DNA from: CAVQGM01 sp963712065
GTDB taxonomy: Bacteria; Actinomycetota; Acidimicrobiia; Acidimicrobiales; Acidimicrobilacustridaceae
NCBI GenBank assembly: GCA_963712065.1
Contig: CAVQGM010000001.1
Location: 1,116,001-1,180,000 of the forward strand
Length of the DNA stretch: 64,000 bases
Direction of reading: 5' to 3'
This document shows positions 1-8,861 of the stretch, in pieces. The position numbers were made by a program, and so were the translations under genes. The first letter of the stretch is position 1; each line of letters opens with the position of its first letter. The notes beneath the pieces were generated by a model. That model was not told the DNA's origin. It searched no databases and saw nothing but the letters and a program-made list of their open reading frames with translations.

Positions 1-280
1 CGCCCGGGAGCGGCTCGGGCTCGACACCCGCCGCCTCGGGGCCGCCAGGCTCGACCGCGAAGTAGGGCGAGAGGGTGAGCTCCGGCAGGCACACGAGCCC
101 GGCACCGGCCTCGGCGGCCAGGCGGATGCCCTCGGCGAGCACGGCCTCGTGCTCGGCCGGATCGGGATGCCAGGCGACCTGGACGGCGCCGAGCCGGAAG
201 CGGCTGCGCTCGGGCGGGCGGGTGCGGGCCGGCGATGGCAGCAACCCACCGACGGTCGAGATGACGCGGAAGCGGTGCAC
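1..280 (-). CDS. Carbon-nitrogen hydrolase (nitrilase family), N-terminal part
   Basis: These are the first 93 codons of a gene that runs off the left edge. After about 28 variable residues the fold begins with RLGAVQVAWHPDP, and CLPELTLSPYF (about residues 64-74) carries the glutamate of the Glu-Lys-Cys nitrilase triad. The PELxLSPYF wording is common in N-carbamoylputrescine amidases. That would fit the polyamine genes next door, but the Lys and Cys lie outside the window, so the substrate is inferred. The GTG start at 280 is preceded by GAGACT and a 6-base spacer, so the mRNA is probably leaderless. Confidence 0.8.
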   Translation of the reverse strand, partial: MHRFRVISTVGGLLPSPARTRPPERSRFRLGAVQVAWHPDPAEHEAVLAEGIRLAAEAGAGLVCLPELTLSPYFAVEPGGPEAAGVEPEPLPG

Positions 281-286
281 GTCCCC

Positions 287-292
287 AGTCTC
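287..292 (-). promoter_or_regulatory. -10 element of the nitrilase-family gene
   Basis: GAGACT on the minus strand, 6 bases before the GTG at 280. There is no Shine-Dalgarno, so a leaderless transcript is inferred. Confidence 0.5.
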
Positions 293-330
293 TAGTCGGG
301 TACGGCGGCCCTCACCAGAGCCACCCGGCC

Positions 331-383
331 CGAACTGGTAGCGGGATCGATCCCTCGAGGACCCGGACTCCGCAACCAGTTCG
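331..383. repeat. Nested inverted repeat between two minus-strand genes
   Basis: CGAACTGGT (331-339) and ACCAGTTCG (375-383) are perfect 9-base inverted arms. The loop contains a second perfect palindrome, GGGATCGATCCC (343-354). It lies between the end of the aminotransferase gene and the promoter of the nitrilase-type gene, so it could be a terminator-like structure or an operator. Confidence 0.6.
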
Positions 384-422
384 AGATGAGCGGAGACTCG
401 GCGGGAGCGCGAGCCCCCGCGA

Positions 423-1796
423 TCAGGCCGCCAGCTCCTTGCAGAAGTCCGAGAACTGCTCCACGTAGCGGTCGATGTCGGCCTCGGTGTGCTGCACCGA
501 CAGGGTCCACTGCTCCTCGTCACCGGGCGTCATGAAGATGCCCCGGTTGAGCGCCCACGGGAACGCAGCGCCGAACAGCTGCGGCTTGGTCTCGAGGAAG
601 TCACGGTAGTTGCGCAACCGGTCGCGGCGGAACGACACCGCACCCTTGGCCCCCAGGTCGGTGGTGTGGGCCGGGATCCCGTTGGCGTCGATCGCCGCCT
701 GGCAGCCGGCCGTGAGCCGCGCGCCGAGAGCGCGCAGGTACTCGTAGGCGTCCGGGGTCAGGACCTCGGTGAGGCAGGCCAGACCGGCGGCGGCCACCAG
801 CGGATTGCCGTTGAACGTGCCCATCTGGGCGGCACCGTGGGCGATGATGTCCATGACCGCCTGCTCGCCGCCGAACGCGGCACCGGGGGTGCCACCGAAC
901 AGGGCCTTGGCGTAGCAGGACAGGTGGGGCCTCACGCCGTAGCGCTCGGCGGCGCCGCCAGGGGCCATCGCGGCACCGGACTTGACCTCGTCGAAGATGA
1001 GCACGACGCCGTGACGGTCACAGAGGTCGCGGAGCGACTGCAGGTAGCCGGGCTCGGGCTCGACGATGCCGATGTTCATCATCACCGGCTCGAGGATGAG
1101 GCAGGCGATCTCGCTCGACCGCTCGGAGAAGAGCCGCTCGACGGCCTCGGCGTCGTTGAAGGGGACCACGAGGGTGTGCTCGGCGTAGCTCTGGGGGATG
1201 CCGAGCGACATGGGGGTCGAGGTGGGCATCTCCCGGCCGCCCACGCTGTCGGCGTTCGGGAGCACCGAGAACATCACCGTGTCGTGGTGGCCGTGGTAGG
1301 AGCCCTCGACCTTCACCATGACGTCGCGGCCGGTGGCGGCCCGGGCGACGCGGATGGCGTCCATCGTCGCCTCGGTGCCGGAGTTGGCGAAGCGCACCGC
1401 GTCGAGGCCGAACCGCCGGCAGATCTCCTCGGCGAGCTCCACCGTCACCGGGGTCGGCGCGGCGAAGTGCGAGCCGGTGGAGATCGCCCTGGTCACCGCC
1501 TCGACGATCTTCGGGTGCGCGTGCCCGACGAGGTTGACGCCGAACCCGCCGTGGAAGTCGAGGTACTCGCTGCCGTCGACGTCCCAGATGCGGCTGCCGG
1601 CGCCCCGCTCGATGTAGATGGGGTACGGGTCGCCCGCCTGGAACGAGGAGGGCACCCCCAGCGGCAGGTGCTCGACGGCACGGTCGAACCACTCCTTGCT
1701 CTTGCCGGTGCGGGACAGCAGCAGGGCCTGCTCGCGCTCGGCGATCTCGGCGGCGCGGTCGGAGAGGCGCCCGGTGTCGGTCATCAGGTCGGTCAT
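423..1796 (-). CDS. Class III (PLP) aminotransferase, glutamate-1-semialdehyde mutase-like
   Basis: This 457-residue class III aminotransferase has the ANSGTEATM phosphate-binding region (about 138-146), the FDEV aspartate that contacts PLP nitrogen (about 268) and a PLP lysine in CYAKALFGGTPG (about 297). The HemL-like wording does not make it the haem enzyme. Position after an aminobutyraldehyde dehydrogenase and beside PotABCD suggests an omega-amine or polyamine substrate. Its ATG at 1796 shares one base with the TGA of the upstream dehydrogenase, so the two are translationally coupled. An open frame continues upstream but only as an out-of-frame reading of the dehydrogenase gene. Confidence 0.85.
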   Translation of the reverse strand: MTDLMTDTGRLSDRAAEIAEREQALLLSRTGKSKEWFDRAVEHLPLGVPSSFQAGDPYPIYIERGAGSRIWDVDGSEYLDFHGGFGVNLVGHAHPKIVEAVTRAISTGSHFAAPTPVTVELAEEICRRFGLDAVRFANSGTEATMDAIRVARAATGRDVMVKVEGSYHGHHDTVMFSVLPNADSVGGREMPTSTPMSLGIPQSYAEHTLVVPFNDAEAVERLFSERSSEIACLILEPVMMNIGIVEPEPGYLQSLRDLCDRHGVVLIFDEVKSGAAMAPGGAAERYGVRPHLSCYAKALFGGTPGAAFGGEQAVMDIIAHGAAQMGTFNGNPLVAAAGLACLTEVLTPDAYEYLRALGARLTAGCQAAIDANGIPAHTTDLGAKGAVSFRRDRLRNYRDFLETKPQLFGAAFPWALNRGIFMTPGDEEQWTLSVQHTEADIDRYVEQFSDFCKELAA

Positions 1797-3217
1797 CAGT
1801 GCTTCACCATCACGTGCTTGAGTTCGGTGTAGTGCTCGATCGCGTAGATCGACATGTCGTTGCCGTAGCCGCTCTGCTTGAAGCCGCCGTGGGGGATCTC
1901 CGAGACGATCGGGATGTGGTCGTTGACCCAGACGGTGCCGAACATGAGCGAGCGGGACATCCGCATGGCCCGGCCGACGTCGCTGGTCCAGACGCTGGCG
2001 GCGAGGCCGTAGTCGACGCCGTTGGCCCAGGCGAGGGCCTGGTCCTCGTCGCGGAAGCGCTGCACGCTGACGACGGGGCCGAACACCTCCCGCTGGACGA
2101 TCTCGCTGTCCTGGGCGGGGTTGGCCACGACGGTGGCGGCGTAGAAGAAGCCGTCGCGGTCGAGGGGCGAGCCGCCGGTGACGACCTCGGCGCCGGCGGC
2201 CACGGCCCGGTCGACCATGCCGCTGACCCGCTCGCGCTGGGCGGCGGAGATGACGGGCCCGACGGCCGTGTCGGGGTCGCTCGGGTCGCCCACGGCCAGC
2301 CCGCCGACCGCATCGCCGAGCGAGCCGACCAGGTCGTCGTAGACGCCGGGCCCGGCCACCACCCGGCACGGGGCGGTGCAGTCCTGGCCGGAGTTGTAGT
2401 ACGAGGCCTCGGTGAGGGTGGACACCACCGCCTCGACGTCGGCGTCGTCGAACACGATCACCGGCGCCTTGCCGCCGAGCTCGAGGTGCACCCGCTTCAG
2501 GGTGTCGGCGGCGTTGCGGGCGATCAGCTTCCCGGTCGCCACGTCCCCGGTCAGCGAGAGCATGGCGACGCCCGGATGGCGCACCAGCGCGTCGCCGGCG
2601 GTCTCGCCCTGGCCGCAGACCACGTTGAACACGCCCGGGGGGAAGATGTCGGCCGAGATCTCGGCCAGCTTCAGCGCGGTGAGCGGGGTGAGCTCGGACG
2701 GCTTGAGGATGAAGGTGTTGCCCGCGGCGAGGGCGGGGCCGAGCTTCCACGTCGCCATGTTGAGCGGGTAGTTCCACGGGGCGATGCCGACGCACACGCC
2801 GAGCGGGTCACGCCGCAGCATCGAGGTGTGGTCCTCCATGTACTCGCCGGCGGCCTGGGTCTCCATGCACCGGGCGGCGCCGGCGAAGAACCGGAGGTTG
2901 TCGACGGTGAGGTCGAACTCGAAGTCGATGATCGACAACGGCTTGCCGACGTTGTCGATCTCGAGCCGCTTCAGCTCGTCGATGTGGGCCTCGACGGCGT
3001 CGGCGAGGGCGAGCAGCTTCTCGCTGCGCTCGCGTGGCGTGGTGCGACCCCAGGCGGTGAACGCCTCGGCGGCGGCGGCCACCGCGGCGTCGACGTCGGT
3101 GGCGTCGCTCGAGGGGACCTCGGCGATCACCTGGCCCGTGGCGGGGTTCAGGACGGGGTCGGTGGCGCCGCTGGCGGCCGCCTTCCAGGCGCCGCCGACG
3201 AAGTTCTCCAGGGCCAA
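1796..3217 (-). CDS. Aldehyde dehydrogenase, probable gamma-aminobutyraldehyde dehydrogenase
   Basis: A 473-residue NAD(P)-dependent aldehyde dehydrogenase. It shows the PWNYPL segment, the LELGGKAP general-base glutamate (about 246) and the catalytic cysteine in GQDCTAPC (about 280). The GQDCTAxCR wording is characteristic of PatD-type aminobutyraldehyde dehydrogenases, which oxidise 4-aminobutanal from putrescine to GABA. I chose the TTG at 3217 because AGGAG precedes it at 6 bases and because the length then matches the family; the frame stays open to 3280. It is first in a two-gene unit with the aminotransferase and is divergent from potA. Confidence 0.88.
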   Translation of the reverse strand: MALENFVGGAWKAAASGATDPVLNPATGQVIAEVPSSDATDVDAAVAAAAEAFTAWGRTTPRERSEKLLALADAVEAHIDELKRLEIDNVGKPLSIIDFEFDLTVDNLRFFAGAARCMETQAAGEYMEDHTSMLRRDPLGVCVGIAPWNYPLNMATWKLGPALAAGNTFILKPSELTPLTALKLAEISADIFPPGVFNVVCGQGETAGDALVRHPGVAMLSLTGDVATGKLIARNAADTLKRVHLELGGKAPVIVFDDADVEAVVSTLTEASYYNSGQDCTAPCRVVAGPGVYDDLVGSLGDAVGGLAVGDPSDPDTAVGPVISAAQRERVSGMVDRAVAAGAEVVTGGSPLDRDGFFYAATVVANPAQDSEIVQREVFGPVVSVQRFRDEDQALAWANGVDYGLAASVWTSDVGRAMRMSRSLMFGTVWVNDHIPIVSEIPHGGFKQSGYGNDMSIYAIEHYTELKHVMVKH

Positions 3218-3444
3218 CGTGTGCTCCTCGGGCTGCGGGGGCAGGGGTGCTCCCCGGCAGTGTGCTGCGTCCGACGACACTTGTGCAAGGGATTCGGTTG
3301 CAGACGTGTGAACTCACGACCGGATCGCTTGCGAACTGAACGTAAGTTTGCCAATGTGCGTCCCGCCCATGGCCGACGATGTCTGGCATCCTGTTCGTGC
3401 ACTCGTGAGAGGGGGCGATACTGAGCGAGCTCTCCACCCCCGAG
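3218..3444. promoter_or_regulatory. Divergent control region between aldehyde dehydrogenase and potA
   Basis: This 227-base region is visibly less G+C-rich than its surroundings and must hold both promoters. It contains a small TTGTGCAA dyad (3281-3288) and a loose dyad TTGCGAAC...GTTTGCC further right. A strong ribosome-binding stretch GAGAGGGGG (3407-3415) precedes potA. I could not assign -35 and -10 boxes with confidence. Confidence 0.4.
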
Positions 3445-4620
3445 GTGGGCGACGCCCCCGCCGACGTCTCGGCGGCCGGCGCCACCGCCGCGCCCGGTAC
3501 GAACGTGATCGAGATCGATCACGTCACCAAGCGCTTCGGCGACTTCGTCGCCGTCGACGACGCCCACTTCGCCATCGCCCAGGGCGAGTTCTTCTCGATG
3601 CTCGGCCCGTCGGGCTGCGGGAAGACCACGACCCTCCGCATGATCGCCGGGTTCGAGACCCCGTCCGAGGGCGCCATCCGCCTCGAGGGCACCGACGTGT
3701 CCCGGGTCCCCCCCTACAAGCGCAACGTCAACACCGTCTTCCAGCACTACGCCCTCTTCCCCCACATGTCGGTGTGGGACAACGTCGCCTTCGGCCCCCG
3801 CAGCCAGAAGGTCGACAAGCACGAGACCGAGCGCCGCGTCGACGAGCTGCTCGAGGTGGTGCGGCTCGCCGAGTACGCCAAGCGCCGACCGTCCCAGCTC
3901 TCCGGCGGCCAGCAGCAGCGGGTAGCCCTGGCCCGGGCCCTCGTCAACTACCCGAGTGCCCTGCTGCTCGACGAGCCGCTCGGCGCCCTCGACCTCAAGC
4001 TCCGGCAGGTGATGCAGTTCGAGCTCAAGCGCATCCAGCGCGAGCTCGGCATCACGTTCATCTACGTCACCCACGATCAGGAGGAGGCGCTCACCATGAG
4101 CGACCGGATCGCGGTGATGAACGCCGGCAACGTGGAGCAGATCGGCACCCCCACCGAGATCTACGACGACCCGGCCACCGTGTTCGTGGCCGGCTTCATC
4201 GGCCAGGCCAACCTGTGGCCCGCCCGGGTCGAGTCGACCGACGAGACCTACGCCGCGGTGCGCAGCCTCGGCACGATGCTCAAGACCCACACCGGGCGCA
4301 CCCGCATCGAGGCCGGCAGCGCGGCCACCGTGATGGTCCGCCCTGAGCGGGTGCGGGTGGCCATGGACGAGCCGGACGGGCCGGCCCGGGTGGCCGCCAC
4401 GGTGTCCGACCTCACCTTCCAGGGCCCGGTGGTGCGCCTGTCGCTGGCCGCTGCCGACGGCTCGCCCATCGTGGCCCACGTCGGTGCCGACCAGGACCTG
4501 CCGCTGCTGCGCCCCGGCGACGCGGTCTGGGCCACCTGGGCTCCCGACGCCGCCTGCGTCCTCCCGCCCGCCGACATCCCCACCCCCCAGGACCTCGAAG
4601 AGCTGCTCGACGAGACCTGA
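3445..4620 (+). CDS. potA: Spermidine/putrescine ABC transporter, ATP-binding subunit
   Basis: A 391-residue importer ATPase with Walker A GPSGCGKTT (about 54-62), signature LSGGQQQR, Walker B LLLDEPLGALD, the H-loop in YVTHDQEEA, and a C-terminal TOBE-like regulatory domain. It powers the PotBC permease encoded downstream. GTG at 3445 is the first standard start, but the clear Shine-Dalgarno at 3407-3415 is 30 bases away. An in-frame CTG at 3421 sits 5 bases after that site and would add eight residues (LSELSTPE), so the true start may be the CTG. Confidence 0.93.
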   Translation: MGDAPADVSAAGATAAPGTNVIEIDHVTKRFGDFVAVDDAHFAIAQGEFFSMLGPSGCGKTTTLRMIAGFETPSEGAIRLEGTDVSRVPPYKRNVNTVFQHYALFPHMSVWDNVAFGPRSQKVDKHETERRVDELLEVVRLAEYAKRRPSQLSGGQQQRVALARALVNYPSALLLDEPLGALDLKLRQVMQFELKRIQRELGITFIYVTHDQEEALTMSDRIAVMNAGNVEQIGTPTEIYDDPATVFVAGFIGQANLWPARVESTDETYAAVRSLGTMLKTHTGRTRIEAGSAATVMVRPERVRVAMDEPDGPARVAATVSDLTFQGPVVRLSLAAADGSPIVAHVGADQDLPLLRPGDAVWATWAPDAACVLPPADIPTPQDLEELLDET

Positions 4621-4671
4621 CCGACCCACCCGAGCCACGACCACCGACCCACACCCAGGAGCCCGAGCCCC

Positions 4672-5868
4672 ATGCGCACGCCCGACCGCTTCGACCCCGC
4701 CCTGGCTGCCCGCCTGGCCGCCATCCGCACGACCCGACGACGGTTCATCGGCCGCGGGTCGGCGGCGGCCGCCGCCGCCGTGATCCTCGGCCCCGGCTTC
4801 CTCGCCGCCTGCGGCGACTCCGACGACGACAGCGACACGTCGTCCACCGGGAACGCCTCCGAAGGTGCCTCGGGCTCGCTGCGCATCTCCAACTGGCCGG
4901 CCTACATGGCCGAGGGCTTCGTCGCCGCCTTCGAGACCGCCACCGGCATCAGCGTCGACTACCTGGAGGACTTCAACGACAACGCCGAGTGGTTCGCCAA
5001 GGTCAAGGACCCGCTCAGCCGCAAGCAGGACATCGGGTCCGACCTCGTCGTGCCCACCGAGTTCATGGCCGGCCGCCTCATCGGCCTCGAGTGGCTCAAC
5101 GAGATCAACGAGGCGAACTGGCCCAACAAGGCCAACCTGCGGCCAGACCTGCTCGACTCCCCGGTCGACCCCGGCCGCAAGTACACCGCGCCCTACATGA
5201 GCGGGCTCCTCGGCCTCGGGTACAACAAGGCCCTCACCGGGGGCGAGATCACCAGCCTCGACGACCTGTTCGACCCGCAGTACGCCGGTCAGGTGTCGAT
5301 GTTCTCCGACTTCCGCGACGGCCTCGGCATGGTGATGATCTCGCAGGGCAACGACCCGTCGAACCCCTCCACCGAGGCGGTGCAGCAGGCCGCCGACAAG
5401 GTGCAGGAGGAGGTCGACAAGGGCCAGATCCGGCGCTTCACCGGCAACGACTACCTCGACGACCTGGCTGCGGGGAACCTCGTCATCGCCCAGGCCTACT
5501 CGGGTGACGTGGTGCAGCTGCAGGCCGACAACCCCGACCTCGACTTCATCGTGCCGAGCGCGGGCAGCACGGACTTCATCGACACCATGGTCATCCCCTA
5601 CACGACCGAGAACCAGGCGGCGGCCGAGGCGTGGATCAACTACGTCTACGACCGCAAGAACTACGCCGAGCTGGTCAACTTCGTGCAGTACGTGCCCGTG
5701 CTGTCGGACATGACCGCCGAGCTCGAGGCCCTCGACCCCGAGGTGGCGTCGAACCCGCTCATCAACCCGCCTGCCGACGTGCTCTCGCGCGTCACGTCGT
5801 GGGCCAACCTGACCGACGAGCAGGACCAGGAGTACACGACGATCTACGCCGAGGTGACGGGCGAGTGA
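4672..5868 (+). CDS. potD: Spermidine/putrescine-binding lipoprotein
   Basis: A 398-residue extracellular solute-binding protein of the PotD/PotF type. The N-terminus has an arginine-rich Tat-like motif (TTRRRFIGRG, about 21-30), a hydrophobic stretch and a lipobox LAAC, followed by an Asp/Ser-rich linker. It is therefore probably a Tat-exported lipoprotein that captures the polyamine outside the membrane. The mature part starts SGSLRISNWPAYM, typical of the family. It is second in potADBC order, 51 bases after potA. Confidence 0.92.
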   Translation: MRTPDRFDPALAARLAAIRTTRRRFIGRGSAAAAAAVILGPGFLAACGDSDDDSDTSSTGNASEGASGSLRISNWPAYMAEGFVAAFETATGISVDYLEDFNDNAEWFAKVKDPLSRKQDIGSDLVVPTEFMAGRLIGLEWLNEINEANWPNKANLRPDLLDSPVDPGRKYTAPYMSGLLGLGYNKALTGGEITSLDDLFDPQYAGQVSMFSDFRDGLGMVMISQGNDPSNPSTEAVQQAADKVQEEVDKGQIRRFTGNDYLDDLAAGNLVIAQAYSGDVVQLQADNPDLDFIVPSAGSTDFIDTMVIPYTTENQAAAEAWINYVYDRKNYAELVNFVQYVPVLSDMTAELEALDPEVASNPLINPPADVLSRVTSWANLTDEQDQEYTTIYAEVTGE

Positions 5869-5902
5869 TCGACCGGTTCCCCCACCCGGTCGGGGCCGGC
5901 TG

Positions 5903-6778
5903 ATGGCAGGGGTGGCGACCAGCGGTCGCGAGCGCAGCAAGATCGCGCCGTACCTGATGGTGCTGCCGGCGCTGGCCTACCTCTTCGTCTTCTTCGTCGT
6001 CCCGCTCTTCTCGCTGTTCCGCACGTCGCTGTCGACGAACTCGGGCTCGGTGTTCCTGCCCACGCTCGAGTTCTCCTGGGAGTGGAGCAACTACACGACG
6101 GCGTTCACCGACTTCCGCGAGCAGATCGTCCGTTCGTTCACCTACGCAGGGATCGCCACCCTCCTGTGCCTGTTGATGGCGTACCCGCTCGCCTACGTCA
6201 TCGCCTTCAAGGCCGGCCGCTACAAGAACCTGCTGCTCGGCCTGGTGATCCTGCCGTTCTTCGTCACGTTCCTGGTGCGCACGCTGGCGTGGAAGACGAT
6301 CCTCGCCGATGACGGCGTGGTGGTGTCCGTGCTCGACACCGTCGGGCTGCTCCCGAGCGAGGGACGACTCCTCAGCACGAGCTGGGGGGTGATCGGCGGC
6401 CTCACCTACAACTTCCTGCCCTTCATGATCCTGCCGATCTACGTGAGCCTCGAGAAGATCGACATGCGGCTCCTCGAGGCGTCGCGCGACCTCTACTCGA
6501 CCGGGCGGCGGGCGTTCGGCAAGGTGGTGCTGCCCCTGTCGCTGCCCGGCGTGTTCGCCGGGAGCCTGCTGGTGTTCATCCCCGCCAGCGGCGACTTCAT
6601 CAACGCCGAGTACCTGGGCAGCACGCAGACCACCATGATCGGCAACGTCATCCAGAAGCAGTTCCTCGAGGTGAACGACTACCCGGCGGCGGCCGCCCTG
6701 AGCTTCGTCCTGATGGCCATCATCCTCGTCGGGGTGCTGATCTACACCCGGGCCATGGGCACGGAGGATCTCGTCTGA
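5903..6778 (+). CDS. potB: Spermidine/putrescine ABC transporter permease PotB
   Basis: A 291-residue inner-membrane permease with about six hydrophobic segments, beginning SKIAPYLMVLPALAYLFVFF. The EAA-type loop (LLEASRDLYSTGRRAFGKVVLPLSLPG) that contacts the ATPase is near residues 190-217. It ends in TGATG, sharing one base with potC. The 34 bases after potD hold no clear Shine-Dalgarno. Confidence 0.92.
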   Translation: MAGVATSGRERSKIAPYLMVLPALAYLFVFFVVPLFSLFRTSLSTNSGSVFLPTLEFSWEWSNYTTAFTDFREQIVRSFTYAGIATLLCLLMAYPLAYVIAFKAGRYKNLLLGLVILPFFVTFLVRTLAWKTILADDGVVVSVLDTVGLLPSEGRLLSTSWGVIGGLTYNFLPFMILPIYVSLEKIDMRLLEASRDLYSTGRRAFGKVVLPLSLPGVFAGSLLVFIPASGDFINAEYLGSTQTTMIGNVIQKQFLEVNDYPAAAALSFVLMAIILVGVLIYTRAMGTEDLV

Positions 6779-7653
6779 TGGCCATGCAGGAGGCACTGGT
6801 CGACGCCGAGGTCTTCGGGAACGAGGAGCTCGAGAAGCCGTCCCGACCGGTGAGGGCCCGCAGGGCATGGGGCGACGTCGCGCTCAAGGTCATCGCCGCG
6901 CTGGTGCTGATCTACCTGTTCATCCCGATCTTCGTGATCATCCTCTTCTCGTTCAACGCCCCCGAGGGCAAGTTCAACCTGGTCTGGAAGGGCTTCACCT
7001 TCGACAACTGGCTCGACCCGTTCAAGTACCCGCAGCTCGTCGACGCCCTCGAGGTCAGCCTCAAGGTCGCCGCGGTGTCGACCGCGGTGTCGGTGGTGCT
7101 CGGGACGCTCGTCGCCATCGCCCTCGTCCGCACTCGGTTCACCGGCAACAAGCTGGTCGACACCTTCCTCGTCGTGCCGCTGACGGCGCCCGAGGTCGTC
7201 ATGGGCGCCTCGCTGCTCACCCTGTTCCTCGACCTCGGGTGGAACACCGGCTTCGTCACCATCGTCCTGGCCCACATCATGTTCCAGGTCAGCTTCGTCG
7301 CCCTCACCGTCCGGGCGCGGGTGCGAGGCTTCGACTGGACGCTCGAGGACGCGGCGATGGACCTCGGCGCGCCGCCGCTGCGCACCTTCATCAGGATCAC
7401 CCTGCCACTGATCCTCCCCGGCATCGTCGCCGCCGCCATGCTGGCCTTCGCCCTGTCGCTCGACGACTTCATCATCACCTTCTTCAACAGCGGCTCGACG
7501 ATCACCTATCCGCTGTACGTCAACGCCGCCACCAAGACCCAGCTACCGCCGCAGATCAACGTGCTGGCCACCACCATCCTCGTGGCGAGCCTGGTGCTGC
7601 TCGCCCTCGGCACCGTCGCCCAACGACGCCGGACGGCCAAGATCGGCACCTGA
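6778..7653 (+). CDS. potC: Spermidine/putrescine ABC transporter permease PotC
   Basis: The second permease, 291 residues, with a cytoplasmic N-terminal tail of about 35 residues and then six membrane segments. The EAA-type motif is LEDAAMDLGAPPLRTFIRITLPLILPG, and SLDDFIITFF is the characteristic PotC end segment. It is translationally coupled to potB through TGATG and completes the importer. Confidence 0.92.
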   Translation: MAMQEALVDAEVFGNEELEKPSRPVRARRAWGDVALKVIAALVLIYLFIPIFVIILFSFNAPEGKFNLVWKGFTFDNWLDPFKYPQLVDALEVSLKVAAVSTAVSVVLGTLVAIALVRTRFTGNKLVDTFLVVPLTAPEVVMGASLLTLFLDLGWNTGFVTIVLAHIMFQVSFVALTVRARVRGFDWTLEDAAMDLGAPPLRTFIRITLPLILPGIVAAAMLAFALSLDDFIITFFNSGSTITYPLYVNAATKTQLPPQINVLATTILVASLVLLALGTVAQRRRTAKIGT

Positions 7654-7690
7654 ACCCCCGGACGGCACGGAACGAAGGGATACCCCAGCC

Positions 7691-8854
7691 ATGAGCCCGT
7701 GCATCGTCGGCGTGCCCCGCGAGATCAAGGCCGCCGAGCACCGCGTCGCCATGACCCCCGACGGCGTCCGCGAGCTCGAGCAGCACGGCGTCGACGTCCT
7801 CGTCGAGGCCGGCGCCGGTGACGAGTCGAGCTTCCCCGACGACGACTACCGTCGGGCCGGCGCCGAGATCGTGGCCGACGCCGGCGAGGTGTGGGCGCGC
7901 GCCGACCTGGTCTGCAAGGTGAAGGAGCCCCAGCCGAGCGAGTTCCCCCACTTCCGGCCCGACCTCACCCTGTTCACCTACCTCCACCTGGCGGCCTACC
8001 CGGGTGTCGGCGAGGCCCTGCTCGACGCCGGCAGCACCGGCATCGCCTACGAGACGGTGCAGCTCGACGACGGCGCCCTGCCCCTGCTCGCACCCATGAG
8101 CGAGGTCGCCGGGCGGATGTCGGCGCAGATCGGCGCCCACTTCCTCGAACGCCACAACGGCGGCCGAGGCGTGCTGCTCGGCGGTGCCCCGGGGGTGCGA
8201 CCGGCCCGGGTCGTCGTGCTCGGCGCCGGCAACGTCGGCTGGAACGCGGCGTGGATGGCCGCCGGCCTCGCCGCCGAGGTCGACCTGCTCGACCGCAACG
8301 TCGACCGCCTCCGCCACGTCGACCAGATCCAGATGGGACGCATCACGACGCTCACCTCGAACCGCGGGATCGTCGAGCGCACCGTGGCCGAGGCCGACCT
8401 GCTGATCGGCGCCGTCCTGGTGCCCGGCGGCCGGGCGCCGGTGCTGGTGGCCGACGAGCTGGTGGCGGCCATGAAGCCCGGTTCGGTGATCGTCGACATC
8501 GCCATCGACCAGGGCGGCTGCGTCGCCACGTCCCACGAGACCACCCATGCCGACCCGGTGTTCGAGACCCACGGCGTCATCCACTACTGCGTCGGCAACA
8601 TGCCCGGTGCCGTTCCCTACACGTCGACCTACGCCCTCACCAACGTCACGCTGCCCTACATCGCCGAGCTGGGCCGGCTCGGGGTGGCCGACGCCCTGCG
8701 GGCAGACCCCGCCCTGGCCCTCGGCGTGAACACGATGGCGGGCCAGGTGGTCAACCCGGCGGTGGCGGAGGCCCTGGGTCGCCCCGCCGTCGATCTCGAC
8801 ACCGTGCTCGGTGGCACCACCGGCCCCGCGCCGGTGGGTGCGGTGACGGCCTAG
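7691..8854 (+). CDS. ald: Alanine dehydrogenase
   Basis: At 387 residues this is a little longer than the usual 370 or so. It begins IVGVPREIKAAEHRVAMTP, the pyruvate-binding start of the family. TYLHLAAYP carries the catalytic-region histidine, and VVLGAGNVGWNAAWMA (about 176-191) is the NAD-binding Rossmann loop. It interconverts alanine with pyruvate and ammonia, and beside pyruvate-linked aminotransferases it can recycle alanine made during amine degradation. GAAGGGA precedes the ATG. An Lrp/AsnC gene follows by 7 bases. Confidence 0.92.
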   Translation: MSPCIVGVPREIKAAEHRVAMTPDGVRELEQHGVDVLVEAGAGDESSFPDDDYRRAGAEIVADAGEVWARADLVCKVKEPQPSEFPHFRPDLTLFTYLHLAAYPGVGEALLDAGSTGIAYETVQLDDGALPLLAPMSEVAGRMSAQIGAHFLERHNGGRGVLLGGAPGVRPARVVVLGAGNVGWNAAWMAAGLAAEVDLLDRNVDRLRHVDQIQMGRITTLTSNRGIVERTVAEADLLIGAVLVPGGRAPVLVADELVAAMKPGSVIVDIAIDQGGCVATSHETTHADPVFETHGVIHYCVGNMPGAVPYTSTYALTNVTLPYIAELGRLGVADALRADPALALGVNTMAGQVVNPAVAEALGRPAVDLDTVLGGTTGPAPVGAVTA

Positions 8855-8861
8855 GACCACG

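Noticed and set aside
423..2795. A single 790-codon minus-strand open frame
   Set aside because: Only the part from 1796 down is protein-like; the rest reads the aldehyde dehydrogenase gene out of frame. TGATG marks the real junction.
1799..3424. Long plus-strand open frame opposite the aldehyde dehydrogenase
   Set aside because: High G+C third positions create long open frames on the opposite strand; composition (His/Asp/Val/Gly-rich) matches a shadow and no family is recognisable.
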